Made by a program: the position numbers and the translations under genes. From Plasmopara viticola (taxonomy: Eukaryota; Oomycota; Peronosporomycetes; Peronosporales; Peronosporaceae), in NCBI GenBank assembly GCA_001695595.3, contig MBPM02000003.1:1302001-1366000 (forward strand): a stretch of DNA of 64,000 nucleotides, read 5' to 3'. Every line of letters begins with the position of its first letter. The first letter of the stretch is position 1. The notes beneath the pieces are model-generated. The model had not been told where the DNA came from. It did no database searches and was given only the letters and a program-made list of their open reading frames with translations. Below are positions 12,960 through 25,139 of this stretch, piece after piece.

Positions 12960-15900
12960 CGGACAATAACATATCGTCCGTGTTCGCTGCTCGTGAATGC
13001 ACCGCTATTAACACATTGACTGATCTCTCAATGTTGGTATTTTACAGCTCTTCTCGTTGAGGACAGCAACGACGCATTGATTTTATTAGTATACTCTCGT
13101 TCAGCTTGATCAATCTAAACGAGCCGTAAAACGTAACTAAACAAATTACACTGATAAGCAGTACATTCATACTGTGTTATACAAGTCAAGTGGTGTTCCT
13201 AACTTTAACAAAAGGTAGGGTCTACGCAGTACTGAGAAGTGAGCAGAAATGCTGAACACGGTGCAATAGCCACTACAATACATATTAGTATGAAGTAAAA
13301 TGCCAATTCGTAGAAATACGGGCTAACTACAATTTAAGGGTTCTAGCGAGCTCACACTTTTGAGAGTGAAAGTAGATTAAGGTCTTGATATCAAGAGAAA
13401 GGTAAAGTTTTGCTAACAGGCAGATAGCGATCTGCAATTGATACTGATTCTATATACAAAACGAAGGCTACAAAATAGGAACTCACGCTTATAGCTACAA
13501 CATCCCCGCCACATGAATAGCACCGGTGGTCAATCCATTCTTGTACCTTTAAGACAAATCCTTCGAGTAAAATGGAGCAGTATCTTCCTCAGGATGAAGG
13601 CGGGCTGAATGAGCTTTTAATCTTGCTTCGCCCCGACGAGGTGCAACATCTGATTGCACAAGATTTTGACGCAAAGAATGCCCGCCGTAGATGTGCTCTT
13701 TGATATTAAGAGCGCTCGATTGGAGAATACATGAAGGGGGATGATAGTGTTGTCTGCGGCGATGACGACTTCGTCTAAAAAAGGCTTCGACCAAATTGAA
13801 CTCATCTGCAGCAAGCGTCAGTCCTCCAAGAGGTATTCAATATATAGTCTTCTACTCAGAGTCAGGAGGTCGAATTGATCAACACTACATACAGATCCCT
13901 TTGAAATGTCTCCAGCTGCCTTGAAGTTTAGTTGGTATGATTAAAAATGGACTCTAACACGCAATACCTGAGTTAAAGCGGCGCTTTTAACCTAATATGA
14001 GCTCAAGCATCTGCTTAAGCAACTTCTGTTGCCACTAAATTACGCGTACCGTTTGCAGGTAAAAGCTCGTGGACTTTGTCACAAATTTAGAGGCTACTCT
14101 ACTTAAATGCCTTCCAAACGAGATGACAGCTAATTCTACATAAACGGATTGCGCACGAGCACGACCCGATTGAGATTAGCACTAAATGCCACTTCTTTTG
14201 CTCTCTTGAAAAAGACCTAGTGTTAATAGACACTAGTGTAAATAGACACTAGGTCTCTATTAGGAGGCAAGAGTAATGACATTGAGTGCTAATTTGGCAC
14301 TTTGGATTCATGAATAGGAAAGGCTCACGAAGATAGGGCTCATGGGGTGTTCCAGTCCTCATAGAATTTAGCCACGCTGGTGACGAGGAGGTGGGCTCCA
14401 AAGCAGTGGGCTTGCATTTGAGCATTCACGGATACGTTGCCGGTGACAATAGCCGCCATTCAGTGCCGAATACTCCCCTGGTCCGAGTGCATCACTCTTA
14501 CGGCCTATCAATTGTTTGAAGTCCTGCGGAGACATGGCAGCACCCATTATGCATAAGGCGGACTGCTGCGGAGAATTGTATATTAGAGGACTCGATTACT
14601 GGTAGGTCGTAGTCCCGAAGAGTTTCGGGCTTAGAAATTTGCCGTGCGGGTTGCTCAAAAAGCCGCAAAGGATTTGGTCAGGCTTAGACTGACTTTATCA
14701 ACTCGTAAGATGCACTCATTTCAGACCATTCCTCGGAATGGCGTGAAATGAGTACGACGCCCATGAAAGATAATTAGATTACAACGCGACCGTTGAGCTG
14801 ACAGCTCTCAAAATTTTCCAAGAAAGTAATCATTTAACTTCGGCCATGTTGTACGTGAAGTAACTTTTTTTATTTTGTTACGTGCTGGAATGATAAAAAT
14901 GGGTCGGTTTAAGCTATGCAATCGTACACTAGATTACGGCGAAACGTAGTCAACAAGTATAGATAGCTCGGGCAGCTTTACAAGCACAAATTTGTTACAG
15001 TGGGTCAAGCCACACGAGAAATTTTATCATTTTGTATTCGAGCAAATCGAGTAAAGCCGATGCAGATGAGAAGTTCTTGCAAATTCAGGGCACGCATATT
15101 GCTTCAATGTTAAAAGATGTAAGTCATATAGTGAGGCTGGCTCTACGAGTACACCAACGTGGTATTGTCACTGTTCGTTTAAAGACATCACCGTACAAAA
15201 AAATCTTAGTGGATTAAGGTGTAGTGTTTCTCGACATTGCTAGCGTCGACCACTGATTGAAGATCGGACGTATAATTAGGGTATTGCTTCATTTTGGCTA
15301 TAGAGGCACGTATTATAAGTCAAAGATGCTCGCTTTATTCTTTGATAAGTCATGAACCCGCTTCGCTATTAAGTAGAAGTGATACTGGCACACACTGGAA
15401 CTAGTCTACTAACGTTGGACTTGAGGTTTTCGGCATCGGACACTGATGATGTCAAAGTAAAAAGTCCGGTGACGCGTAAGCTACTGATCGATGTTTGTAG
15501 AAAGCTTTATTCACGCTACGCCAGTGATGGCATGGCTGAGATAATATGGGCGAAGCCCTGTTTGTGTGTGCGAGGTGCCACGAAAAAACACCGAGTAGTG
15601 TTAGTAAGATGCAGCCCTCGCTACATGTCATCGACAACATGGCTGGCTAAGAACCTAGGCATTCAAGAAAACCTTAAAGCTATGCATGGAGTGACACGAG
15701 TAATGATCGAAGATATCGAAACGTGCTGCATGCTTTATACACATGAGCGAAGGCACTAATGGCGAGGTCCTAATGATGCTTAAGGAGTCTGTTCAGAATT
15801 GCTCGCCCCGAATTGCGCTCTGTGCATGGAAAAAGATAGGCAAAAAATCAAAGGGCCGCACTTTGACGATGACCGTTGCTGGATACGAAGCAGCGTATGT

Positions 15901-17000
15901 CGTAAACAGCGCTCTTTGCACACCATACACGATAAAGTTGGCTTCTTCAATGTCAATGCGTTACTATGCGCGTAAAGTGGCACAATTTCATGAACGATAT
16001 CCGGCGTGACGTAATCGGCATATTATCGAGACATTTGAGACATTGCCCTTCTGTTATCTTACTATTGGAAGGCTCTGATGAGACTTGCTTACTTAAATAC
16101 ATCAATGTAGGCTTACCTCGCGATCGTGTCGATGCAAACACGTCACAGAGCTTTATTTCGAGACAATCGACCGAAAAAGCAGTCATGCTTGGCTTTCACA
16201 CGCAACGCAGAGCGCCTCTTTTTAAGCGGGTGCTTGAAGGAAAAATGTCTGTAAAATACGGAAGCGCTTCTTTATAGGGGAGTGAACTAGCAAAATCGAG
16301 GGCACAAAAATCTTGATATTTCCTATCTCAATTCTCTTCGCTTTGAGGTATAAGATGTCATAGCAGAGTTTAATATTCTGCAAGGCCGACAAATTAGCTA
16401 AACTAGGTGGTTTGAATTGAAAAAAAGTCATCTTCTTATCACTTTTGAGTGAAACAGTCTTGATATATAAAAAAAGACTATGACATGGTCTTACGAGATC
16501 GGCTTTGGGCGTTAACACCTTATAGAGGTAATTGACCTAATTTCCGCCGCCATTTACTACGCGACACAACAGTGATATTTTTCAAAGAAATAAAGCACAC
16601 ATCTTTCGTGCAAAGCCCAAGGAGGGATTGATTTGTAAAATTCGTCTCCTCCACATCATGACAGAGAGCCACTTGGCACGTCTTACACTCATTTAAAAGG
16701 CCAAATTCGGCTACCATCCCGGCACCGTCGCCGATTGCAAAAAGTATGCGATACAAAACAACATAGCAGGATGTACAGATTATGCGAGTTTGCGGCAGCT
16801 CGTTTATAAAATCCAAGCGTTAGGATGTGGAAGTGAATGGGCATGTCTTCGTGAATTTATCGTGTACGAATCCAGGTTAGACTTGTCTACACGGAACAAC
16901 CTATAGGTTTCTGCTTGAACTAAGCGAATTAATTGCAGTGTGTGAGCGGAAACGCAAAGGGTTTGAGCTGCATGCTCCCACTCGTCTAATTTGCATTGAA
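12960..17000 (+). repeat. Long degenerate repeat, copy A
   Basis: This segment is collinear with 27,560-31,320. Matching anchors keep their order at a near-constant offset of 14.3-14.7 kb: ACAAGTCAAG at 13,181 and 27,838; CACGAGC followed by ACGACCCGAT or GCGACCCGAT at 14,154 and 28,804; CGTAAAGTGG at 15,971 and 30,305; and the TGTCTACACG region at 16,884 and 31,284. The copies are heavily diverged. Copy A keeps the longer open frames (15,379-15,759 and 15,743-16,009), but none matches a transposase I can name with confidence. It is probably an old transposon or segmental duplicate. The ends are approximate. Confidence 0.6.
14174..14294. repeat. Imperfect 120-nt inverted repeat (hairpin)
   Basis: Two arms of about 60 nt fold on a centre at 14,234/14,235 (CACTAGTG). 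The inner part pairs GACCTAGTGT with ACACTAGGTC. The outer part pairs TTAGCACT with AGTGCTAA with small indels between. The corresponding place in repeat copy B (about 28,820-28,900) keeps the outer sequence but lacks the inner CTAGTG palindrome. This could be a small foldback element inserted into copy A. Confidence 0.6.
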
Positions 17001-18480
17001 ATACACGATTCATTCTCGTCCCTACAATTAAGTCGAGCGCACATGTACTGCCCCGTCGGAAGCTCTAATATATGTTGTGTCATGTGAAGCTACTACCAAA
17101 AGCCTCGTCGCAGCGTTTCCATCTGTCGCGACCCGCAGGAAAGCATACAAAATGTATATGTCAAGCAGAAGCTATCCTGTGAACTTCTATGTTGTGGCTG
17201 TGGCTTTCACCTCTCCCGTGGTGATGCCGGTCACAAAACGATGCAGACATGATAGTCGTCGGTGTTTTTTTGATCTAGTAGGGGGAACACGAGCTACAAC
17301 AGTAGCAACAAGTCTCATTCATCGCGCAGAGAGAGAGAGCCAGGTGTGACCAGTTTCGTTGCGAGATGGCACGCATTGCCGTGGCCATCGCAATTAAGCG
17401 TCTACGACATGCTATTAGCCTTATGGCTACGTCTATTCTTTGACACTATATTTTTTTTACTTTCGCAACGCATCTCTGCTAATCCAAAACCTGGTGACTG
17501 CTGCCGTGGAATTCAACGTCCTATTCACGTTGAAGCGCACTTTGTGCATTGTACAAACGGACCAATGCTTCCACGTAAAAACGACAAGAGCCGTACCCTA
17601 AATCTGTACCAGCTTCCTCCATCTCAAAAGTTTCAAGAAGCACACGTGGCCACCCCAGTAATAATTTTGCCATTCTTGCATAAACGACTTGGTCATTATT
17701 GAATTCGTGACTCACAAATACTTACTATGGACCAAGCACTTAAAAAGTTCCGGCGCAACGACCAAAGTCCGCAAAGCCACGCCTTACTTCCTTACCTAAA
17801 AAAAAAAGATTTCAACGTGCTGCAAAGCCATGCAAAAAATTATAATAACAGTGGACCCGTTTTTAGCAGCACTCTTTACTTGTTGTCTTTACTGGTATTT
17901 TTTTAGTTATAACCTAGAAATTTGCTATCAGTTTTTCTCTTGCTGCGAAATGAACAATATGTCTTAATCTAAAAGGGAGAGAATAAGTAACTTGAGCCAG
18001 CGGTTGAGTATAAGTGAGCTAGCTGATTATCTAACAGCCTCACAGTCTCAGACCATGCAAATTGTCTCGACAACATAAGGTCTATTACATATATTATATT
18101 GATAAAAATCTCATGGCTTTGAGGAGCAGCACACTGTCATGCTCTCGACTGCAAAGGATGATTCGCACCATCACTGCAGGCAAGAAATTGTGATCTTGAG
18201 CTACTACTTGAAGAACTTAGAAATTTAATATTGAAGGCACCTGTGGAAATTGGAGACAACCCAAAAAAACTTCTTGCAGTCCAAAACTTCGTCCTAGAAT
18301 AAGTGCAACCATACGAACATAGCGTCACTTACTACAACATCAAGGGTGGTAGGTATTTTAAAGCATAGATTAAGAGTCTCTGCCACCATTGCTTTTGTAA
18401 AAATACATTAGACAAAGCTATAACATTTTTTCAGCTGTGAAAGATGCACTTCACAAAAAAAAATATTCAGTTCAAGAGGT
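17000..18480. other. No gene recognised
   Basis: Two overlapping open frames (17,077-17,349 and 17,346-17,702) lack recognisable motifs, and the second starts with GTG. No promoter-like element or splice structure joins them. I see nothing else that can be supported. Confidence 0.5.
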
Positions 18481-18489
18481 TTACATCAG

Positions 18490-18570
18490 GGGTACCCAAA
18501 TACTACCCATACCCATGGGTTCTGGGTCCGCGGGTTCAGTCCGTGTGTGGGTGTGATAGGGATGCGACAT
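18490..18570 (+). mobile_element. Possible hAT-type transposon terminus
   Basis: The sequence CAGGGGTACCCAAATAC at about 18,487 is followed by a run of short CCCATACCCATGGGTTCTGGG and GCGGGTTCAG motifs. That style resembles termini of hAT-superfamily DNA transposons (CAGGGGT...). No matching right terminus and no intact transposase were found downstream, so this is only a candidate end. Confidence 0.25.
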
Positions 18571-19305
18571 GATGACATGATTACCAAGGCCATGTCAATG
18601 CCTCAAAGATCAAGAGCCCGAAAGCGAACATCATAAGTGCGACATGTTCAAGCCGCGTGTCGTCGACGAACTGCTGTCCTTGCGCTCAAATCGCGACATA
18701 TGGGGTTGACGTGGATTACTTCGGGTGTGAGTTACGGACCAGAGGAAATTTTTAGTCTTTTTACGGATTTATGTAGAAATGAGTACAATAACTTACCTAA
18801 AAAGGTGCGAGCTCGCCATTGATAACAATCGACAAGCTCAACATAGGCTGTTCATGAGACCGAGCCTACGCTTGTTGAAGTGACGGAGTCTTATTGTTAA
18901 GGGCGCACAGACTTGGGAAACAGAAACGTGGTTTGTGTTGGATGAGATACATGCAGTCCTGGCTACAGTGAAGCCTCAAAACTGGCTTCGATCGCAATAA
19001 ACCCGGAGAAATTTACCAGTCGACAGAATTGAACCTTCGTTCAAGGGCGCAAATCAAGCGAATGGACCTACCAGTATCACACTCATCAGACCGCATGCAC
19101 AAGGAGCTGGCGCAAGTACTAGAATCTAATCTTCAAACACTGGATTGGACAACTTGGAATACGACTTTTTACTTCTTAGACAAAGTGTCGTAAGAAACAA
19201 TTTTTATTGTTTTTTGCAGTTGGTGACTCAGAACTGGCCAACCTCGTTCCTCTCAAAATTAATACTGAAGAGACACGGTCCATCATCTCGGAAAAATCCA
19301 CGAGA

Positions 19306-19326
19306 TTAGTTGTAGACTACAACTAA
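19306..19326. repeat. Short perfect palindrome
   Basis: TTAGTTGTAG at 19,306-19,315 and CTACAACTAA at 19,317-19,326 are perfect inverted arms with a single-base spacer. It abuts the much larger palindrome starting at 19,325. Confidence 0.8.
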
Positions 19327-19379
19327 GAAATGGTGTCGCTAGCTACTACAACTTGTAGTAGCTAGCGACACCATTTCTT
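19325..19379. repeat. Perfect 27-bp-arm palindrome (55 nt)
   Basis: The left arm 19,325-19,351 (begins AAGAAATGGTGTCGC) and the right arm 19,353-19,379 (ends GCGACACCATTTCTT) are exact reverse complements around a single C at 19,352. Such a near-zero-loop palindrome is rare by chance and usually unstable. It can extrude as a cruciform or be a footprint of a foldback element or DNA-break repair. It lies about 410 bp beyond the 3' end of the PP2C gene. Confidence 0.85.
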
Positions 19380-19790
19380 TGTACGCGATCGATCGCAAAA
19401 AATATGATCATCGTGCATGACGAACACTGTGTTCATCCCATGAGTTGCCCTTCTATCCCGATAGATGACCCTCAAGAATCCCACGTCAAGCGAGTGAAGA
19501 ATCCAAAACCCGGTTGGAGGACGCCAAGCAAGTAGGAACGCGTTATAACACTAAGGACGAGACTCGCTTCACCAATTGCTTGAAAAAAATCCAATCGAAA
19601 AGAATCTACAGCGACCCTTCACTTTGCATCGAGAGTGTCGAGACCGCAGCCGTGAGGCTCCTCAAAAGTCATACGTCTAATTATTAATTCACGAACCCCT
19701 AATTCTAATCAAACTACTTCATGGTACATCGAGTCAAGCACGTCTGTGGCTATAGTACATGTGATATCCGCTGCTCGCCTCTTGTTCCTG

Positions 19791-21020
19791 TCAAACTCCT
19801 CCCGCGTTCGCGTCCACGACCGTCGCGGCCCGTTTTTTCTGCGCTTCTGCGGCCTGGGCCGCTTCAATGGGCGTCACGGGCACCACGTCGTGTTCGTCTT
19901 GATGAAAGCACACAATGATCGCACTGACATTGTCCGTCGAGCCCAATGCAATGGCGTGGCTCACGAGCTCCTCGGTCGCGTGCTGGACGTTGCCATGCAG
20001 GCCCAACTTGGCGCGAATAAAGTTCACAACGTCCTGCGGGTGCATGACGTCATAGAGGCCGTCGCACCCGAGGACCATGAATTCGTCGTGCCGCTGGATC
20101 GTGTGGACAACAACGTCGGGCGTGGCGCTCACCAAGTCGCCGTTGTACCGCGTCTTAAAGGCCCCGCGTCCCGTCTTAAAGTCAATGTCCCCAAACGCCC
20201 GCGAGACGCCGAGCATGCCGTAGATCCGGCCTGCCGAGACCTGGCCCTTGGCCGCCAAGATCCGAGCGCGTTCGGTCGAGAGCGCGGGCGTGTGGGCCAC
20301 GCACAGATCCGTCGCACGGCCATGGCTCGACAAGACGACGTGCGAGTCGCCCACGGACGTCACGACGGCCGTCGCGCCGCGCAGCACGAGCGCCACGGCC
20401 GTCGAGCCACTGGGCAGCTGTTGCCGCCAAATCTCGTCGTCCGTGGCGGCGTACGAGGCCCGCACGGCCGCTTCGACCGACGCCACGTCGCGCAAGTGAC
20501 AAAAGACACTGTGGTGCAGTTGTTGGGCCAAGTACTCGGCCACGTCGGGGCCGCCGTGGCCGTCGTAGAGGCCAAAGAACGCCACAAAGTCGTCGTGCAC
20601 GTGCTGGGCCGCAATGGCCTGTCGGTCTTCATTGTGCTTGCGCACGCCCGTGTCCGAGTAGACGCCGTAGCTCACGCGCAGGGCGGGAAAGTATTGGCCC
20701 GCGGGCCGCTGGAACACAAGCGTCCGTTCCGTGTCCGACGCGGTCGTGGCCGTACTAAAGACACTGCCGTTCGGACTCGCGGGCGAGCAGTGGCTCGACG
20801 ACGGCGAGTGCGCCAGGGCTTCTAACGCCATGCCCCGTTCGCCAAAGATGCTAAAGACGTCCCGATGCGAGGCCGTCGGGGGCACGCCATGGGCCCCCAC
20901 CCTTTGTTCGTCCCGTGCTTGTTGCTTAGACGCCGCTTGGAGGAACATTTGACTGAGACTCGGACGGTGGGCTTCTTTCGGACTCGTGGGCACGGCGTCC
21001 TTGGACGTCTGACAGCCCAT
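19791..21020 (-). CDS. PP2C-family serine/threonine protein phosphatase, putative membrane-anchored
   Basis: This is a Mn/Mg-dependent PPM/PP2C protein phosphatase of 409 residues, single exon. The ATG at 21,020 is chosen because it gives MGCQTS: Gly2 with Ser6 fits N-myristoylation and Cys3 fits palmitoylation, suggesting attachment to a cellular membrane. Residues about 10-110 are a low-complexity, Ser/Ala-rich leader. The catalytic domain runs from about 115 to 375. It contains RKHNED (127-132), the metal-binding DGHGG (153-157), GSTA (205-208), GDS (224-226), SRAFGD (273-278), CDGLYD (319-324) and TDN (362-364). The metal-coordinating aspartates expected for the family are in place, so the enzyme should be active. 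The C-tail is Ala-rich. The gene stands alone between AT-rich deserts, and its base use is clearly more GC-rich than its flanks. The substrate cannot be told from sequence. Confidence 0.95.
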   Translation of the reverse strand: MGCQTSKDAVPTSPKEAHRPSLSQMFLQAASKQQARDEQRVGAHGVPPTASHRDVFSIFGERGMALEALAHSPSSSHCSPASPNGSVFSTATTASDTERTLVFQRPAGQYFPALRVSYGVYSDTGVRKHNEDRQAIAAQHVHDDFVAFFGLYDGHGGPDVAEYLAQQLHHSVFCHLRDVASVEAAVRASYAATDDEIWRQQLPSGSTAVALVLRGATAVVTSVGDSHVVLSSHGRATDLCVAHTPALSTERARILAAKGQVSAGRIYGMLGVSRAFGDIDFKTGRGAFKTRYNGDLVSATPDVVVHTIQRHDEFMVLGCDGLYDVMHPQDVVNFIRAKLGLHGNVQHATEELVSHAIALGSTDNVSAIIVCFHQDEHDVVPVTPIEAAQAAEAQKKRAATVVDANAGGV

Positions 21021-22340
21021 GGAGAGCTTGGGCAGCCGAATGATTGCTGCGGGATTGGACGACGACGGGCGTCGACAAGAGAGACCTGTAGATCAAGAAC
21101 GCAAACGTGGCGACAAGAGGCTTAGTACTTGCTCAACGGCGTGGCACTGCCATGACATATCGAAGACGTACCAGCTTGGTACCCAGACTGTACCACCGGC
21201 GAGTTGAAGCTGCGAGTCCGTTTCGGTACCCGGCACGTGAGGACGTCTTGAAGCTGTACCAGATGGTACGGCACCAAGAAGCGAGCACGTGGTGGAGAGG
21301 AAACGCAACCTGCGGGTGAGGTTGCCGTTCTTGGAATGTGGCCATGGGGAGCAAGAGTATTTTTGCACACGCACTTGTCAAGAGCCAGCCAATCGCGATG
21401 CGACGCTTGAAGTGAGCACGATTTTGTATGGCACAAAAACGCCGCCGTGTCTGATCGCTGCCCGTAGCGAAGACGAGGGAGGAGCCACACACACGACACG
21501 CGTGGCTAGCTGCACCTTTCGACCCAAGTGTCGTCGTCGCTGTGTATGTGAGTGTGTTGCTTCTTTTCAAGATTGCGAGGTAGTGGGACTTGGATCCCAG
21601 GCCTTCGCCAAATGGGCACCCTGGCCAGATGTCGATCCGGCAAGCCCGTTGACGTGTACCACTTGAAACAGGCCGGCGCCATTCAAAGAGCTAAACAAAT
21701 GTCAGTAGGGTACAGTAAGCCTGCAACCGCCGAGATCGAGCTGGACATCTTGGGAGCAAAACTGTACCAGCCGACACGATCATTTTCGTCGACTATCCGC
21801 GTAACCTTCTTTGGGTGTCGAAAGTGCCGGTTTGAACGGTACGGGCACCATGGAACGGCGTGTAATGCAGGGTAGCGCACCGTGTAACCCAAAGGAGTTA
21901 CGGTTTGCAAGGCCGGCGACTTGTCAACGCATGTTGAGTGGGAAGTCCTGAGTTGGGACCTGATTACAGCGCCCCTGTGACTAACAGCGACACGCCAGCT
22001 TTGCGTAATCAGACGCACGTGCGTGGATATGTGCACATTGCAACGCTGTACCTTCGCCACTCTGGAAATGTACACTAGCACTTGATTTTTTACCAAGTCA
22101 CGTGAATTGTCGAGCACTTGGACGCACGCCATTGATGTGAAGACGCACGCAAACGGTAGGCGGCCACAAGAGTGCGTGCGCAGCGTTTACTCAGACGCAC
22201 TGGGGCTTCGAAGCTGACGTCTGACGCGGGCGTCAGCTTCTAAACGACTTGGTGGGTTTGAAGGGCAAGTTTCGACACCCACTTTTGTCGATGATGGTGG
22301 GACGGCTGTCACGCACGACGTTCCATACTGTAAACTGTAC
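21021..22340. other. GC-richer block without recognised gene
   Basis: This block upstream of the PP2C gene shares its base composition but has no gene I can support. The longest frames (for example minus 21,570-21,133) start without ATG and show no motif. It holds an unusual number of GTACC cores, including CTGTACCA-type sites at about 21,188, 21,254, 21,762 and 22,333 and a GGTACC at 21,178. The upstream promoter of the PP2C gene must lie here. TCATTC about 30 nt before its ATG is a weak Inr candidate. The block may be what is left of a lost neighbour gene. Confidence 0.45.
22210..22240. repeat. Hairpin with 10-bp perfect stem
   Basis: GAAGCTGACG (22,210-22,219) pairs exactly with CGTCAGCTTC (22,231-22,240) across an 11-nt loop. 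It sits near the GC-rich to AT-rich transition. No poly-T tract follows, and its role is unknown. Confidence 0.7.
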
Positions 22341-25130
22341 CATGACATAAACACGGGGTCCCTTTAAAGTTAATACATAAAAGTTGCCGCACTGACGATA
22401 ATGTTGCGAATAGATCCCGCGACTGCTTGATTCTAATTTTCAGCTAGCAGGTGCGAGATCAAGTATGCCGGCTGTGACGTCATACGAGACGGATTTTCTA
22501 GAAAGGGACCGAGGACGGGCTTAGTGTTGATGGCCAGATTGCCATCGTATTCGTAGGAAAACACGAGGGATAGAAAAAATCCTCGGACGGAATAAATTTC
22601 GGCAGGATTGGAAAAGTTGAACAAACGTCATGTTTGTCAGCTACTATTTTGCAGAAAATCCAATTGACTCGTGACGATGAGAACGAAATTTGATCGTGTT
22701 TACAACATTGCAATATTTAATATTTTCAAGCGTGTCTTTACTAATGGCATTTCGAGTTACAGGTAAGCTCGAATGAAAGCCTTGGACAATTTTCATTTGA
22801 ATAGACACACGCTTGCCTTATGCTGAGATTTACTGGTTCACAGCGATCGCATTTGCATTGCTGTGAGTGGCAAGCGGTCTAGGGTCCGAGTCGTAAGTCC
22901 AGGCGACAAAGATACAAAGTACAATATACTTCTGTAGGCGACGATGTTCCCCTCCACGGTTATTTGGATACAAGTGTGTGGCCAAGTATAAGAGGATCTG
23001 AAAGATCTGCCACAGGATCGAGATGGCGACTCACTTGTTGGTTCCTGTTTAAAACCTGACAATATCGGGGGACTATTCGAAGTCCATAAGTATCGACTTT
23101 TTCTTTCGCTTGCCGAAATTTAAAGGCTACGTGGGCACATCGTGATCATGTGCAGTTTGAGCAATACATTTGGCTGCTGCGCTAGCCAGTAGCACTTAAG
23201 AGAGACATTAGGTTGTTTTCGGAGACGGCGTTTCAATACTGTGACCTTCTATCATCTTTAAGATGCAAGCATCAAGAGATAGACCAATGCCCATTATTAA
23301 TACATTACATTACGTACATTTTGAAATTACTACAAATTTGGGTATAAGAACCTCGACCTTAGGAAAAATAACAACATGAGTCCGAAATAAATAATCGCTT
23401 GACAGCCCAATTGTTGAATTTTATTGCTTTTTTTTCTGCTCAATTGCACATTCTAATGGTAGGTTATTCGTATTCAACAATACGGTGTCACCTTTTTAAA
23501 ATACATTAAAGTTGATAATTTCTCAAAAAAATCTTTCGTGCTTGATAAGCGGATGGAAATTGGATGCTTTGCTTGCTGGTTATTCTTAGTCGACTTTTCG
23601 CAAAGTTAGATAGCTGCAACCGTATGAAAGCTAGTCTCACGTTCGAGACTTGGGTAAGAAACATTTTTTAGCCTTTCCTATACTTTTGTGAAGCATTCGT
23701 GCTACGGAGAGCTAACAAAATTCTTGGGTGCCTTAGCTTATAGCATTGGAGGGGGTGAGTAACATGAATTCGTAGATTGCATCAGAAATGCCCGAGCATA
23801 AAAGCTTTATAGTCAGCGAGTTTGGCGCCTTAGTGCTCATACTACGCAGTGTGTCTTCAACATGATATTTCTCCCCGTCTGACCATCTATTCTAGGACGG
23901 TCTGTTGCTGGCATCAGCAAGCGGGATACCAATCAATAAAACAACGTCTGCCAAACCAAAGTGGCAACAATCAGGCTCATATAAAAGACCATAGTATTTT
24001 AATACCTTACTTTATGACTGGTATTGCTAGAAAATACCTATAACCTTGCGCGAGACAGATACATCATTTTTCATCAAACCTTTTATGAATTTTGAAAGAC
24101 GCGGGTCAGCTTTCACCATCTACCGTCTCAAGACAATGTTCACGCCCTTGACATTCTATGTGTGGCGGCTTGAAAAATATTTTGATTCTCATCACCTCCA
24201 GTGTCATTCAAGCCTTGAGGTGACCCTAGCATTTCTATTTATCGTAATCCTTACGCCGATCGTACTGGTAAGGCGGGTACGGTTGGTCGTACGGAGCTTG
24301 AAGATAATTACTGTATCACTTATAAGTCTGAGCGACCGCGTAATTAATAAAAAGTGGAATCTCGATGCAGCTTAGTGACCACATGCTGAGATACACGGTG
24401 ATGTTTTTGGCGGTAAAGCTGATAGGTCGTGTGGTAGCTCATCCCCTTCTAGACCCTTGAGTGCCCCCGAGAAGCCGCAGCCATCCCGCAAGGGTCGACT
24501 TAGAGAGCAACATCAAACATGGTCGCATAGATACTGGTTCTCATCATTAAGACAACGCCAGACCAAGTTAGAGAGGCCTTCACCGGCAGTTTTTAATCGG
24601 CAAGACTGTTGAGTATCACCGGCATACTACGGATCATACCGGCATCCTATACCAATGTGACACTTGTACGATACATGGTTTTGCGTCGGTGAGAGTAAGC
24701 AATGATGACGTCATAGACAGGCGCATGGATAGGCGCACTCAAATTGATTGCGCATAATTGAAAAAAGGTTTCGTCCAAATTGTTATACTACTTGATTGGC
24801 CCAGATGAACGAGTGTCTAAGAGATAGTGTGTAATAACGAACTAGGGATCATGTAAATACATTCCATTTTGAATCTTATAAATTCCGAGCAAATGCTTTG
24901 CTCCCTCCGTAGTTCTCTTCGATCCTACACTGCTCCACGCTCATACTACAACACGTCAGGAGTCCAAGTACCATGTCTTCAATTGCCTACGCGTCCTCCA
25001 ACATCTCCATCGATTAGTTTGATAACACAAATATGCAAATTGGAGTCGATACATGCCTGCTTATTTTCTGAGAGTCGGTGTGGCATGCTGTCGATCGGAA
25101 GAGCTCTTCACCATAGACGAGTAACATCGC
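22341..25130. other. AT-rich stretch, no gene recognised
   Basis: Only short unrelated open frames occur here. The largest (24,046-24,375) lacks a recognisable domain. I see no RNA gene, terminal repeat or promoter that can be supported. Confidence 0.5.
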
Positions 25131-25139
25131 GTTTGGCTT

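Noticed and set aside
17346..17702. 118-codon frame
   Set aside because: Starts with GTG, has no motif and no splice context, so it is not supported as a gene.
19746..20825. Plus-strand open frame of 359 codons
   Set aside because: Antisense shadow of the PP2C gene: Arg/His/Val-rich, no motif, while the minus strand has all PP2C signatures.
21133..21570. 145-codon minus frame upstream of the PP2C gene, with Cys pairs
   Set aside because: No ATG start (TTG), cysteine spacing does not form a known zinc finger, and frames on both strands overlap in this GC-rich block.
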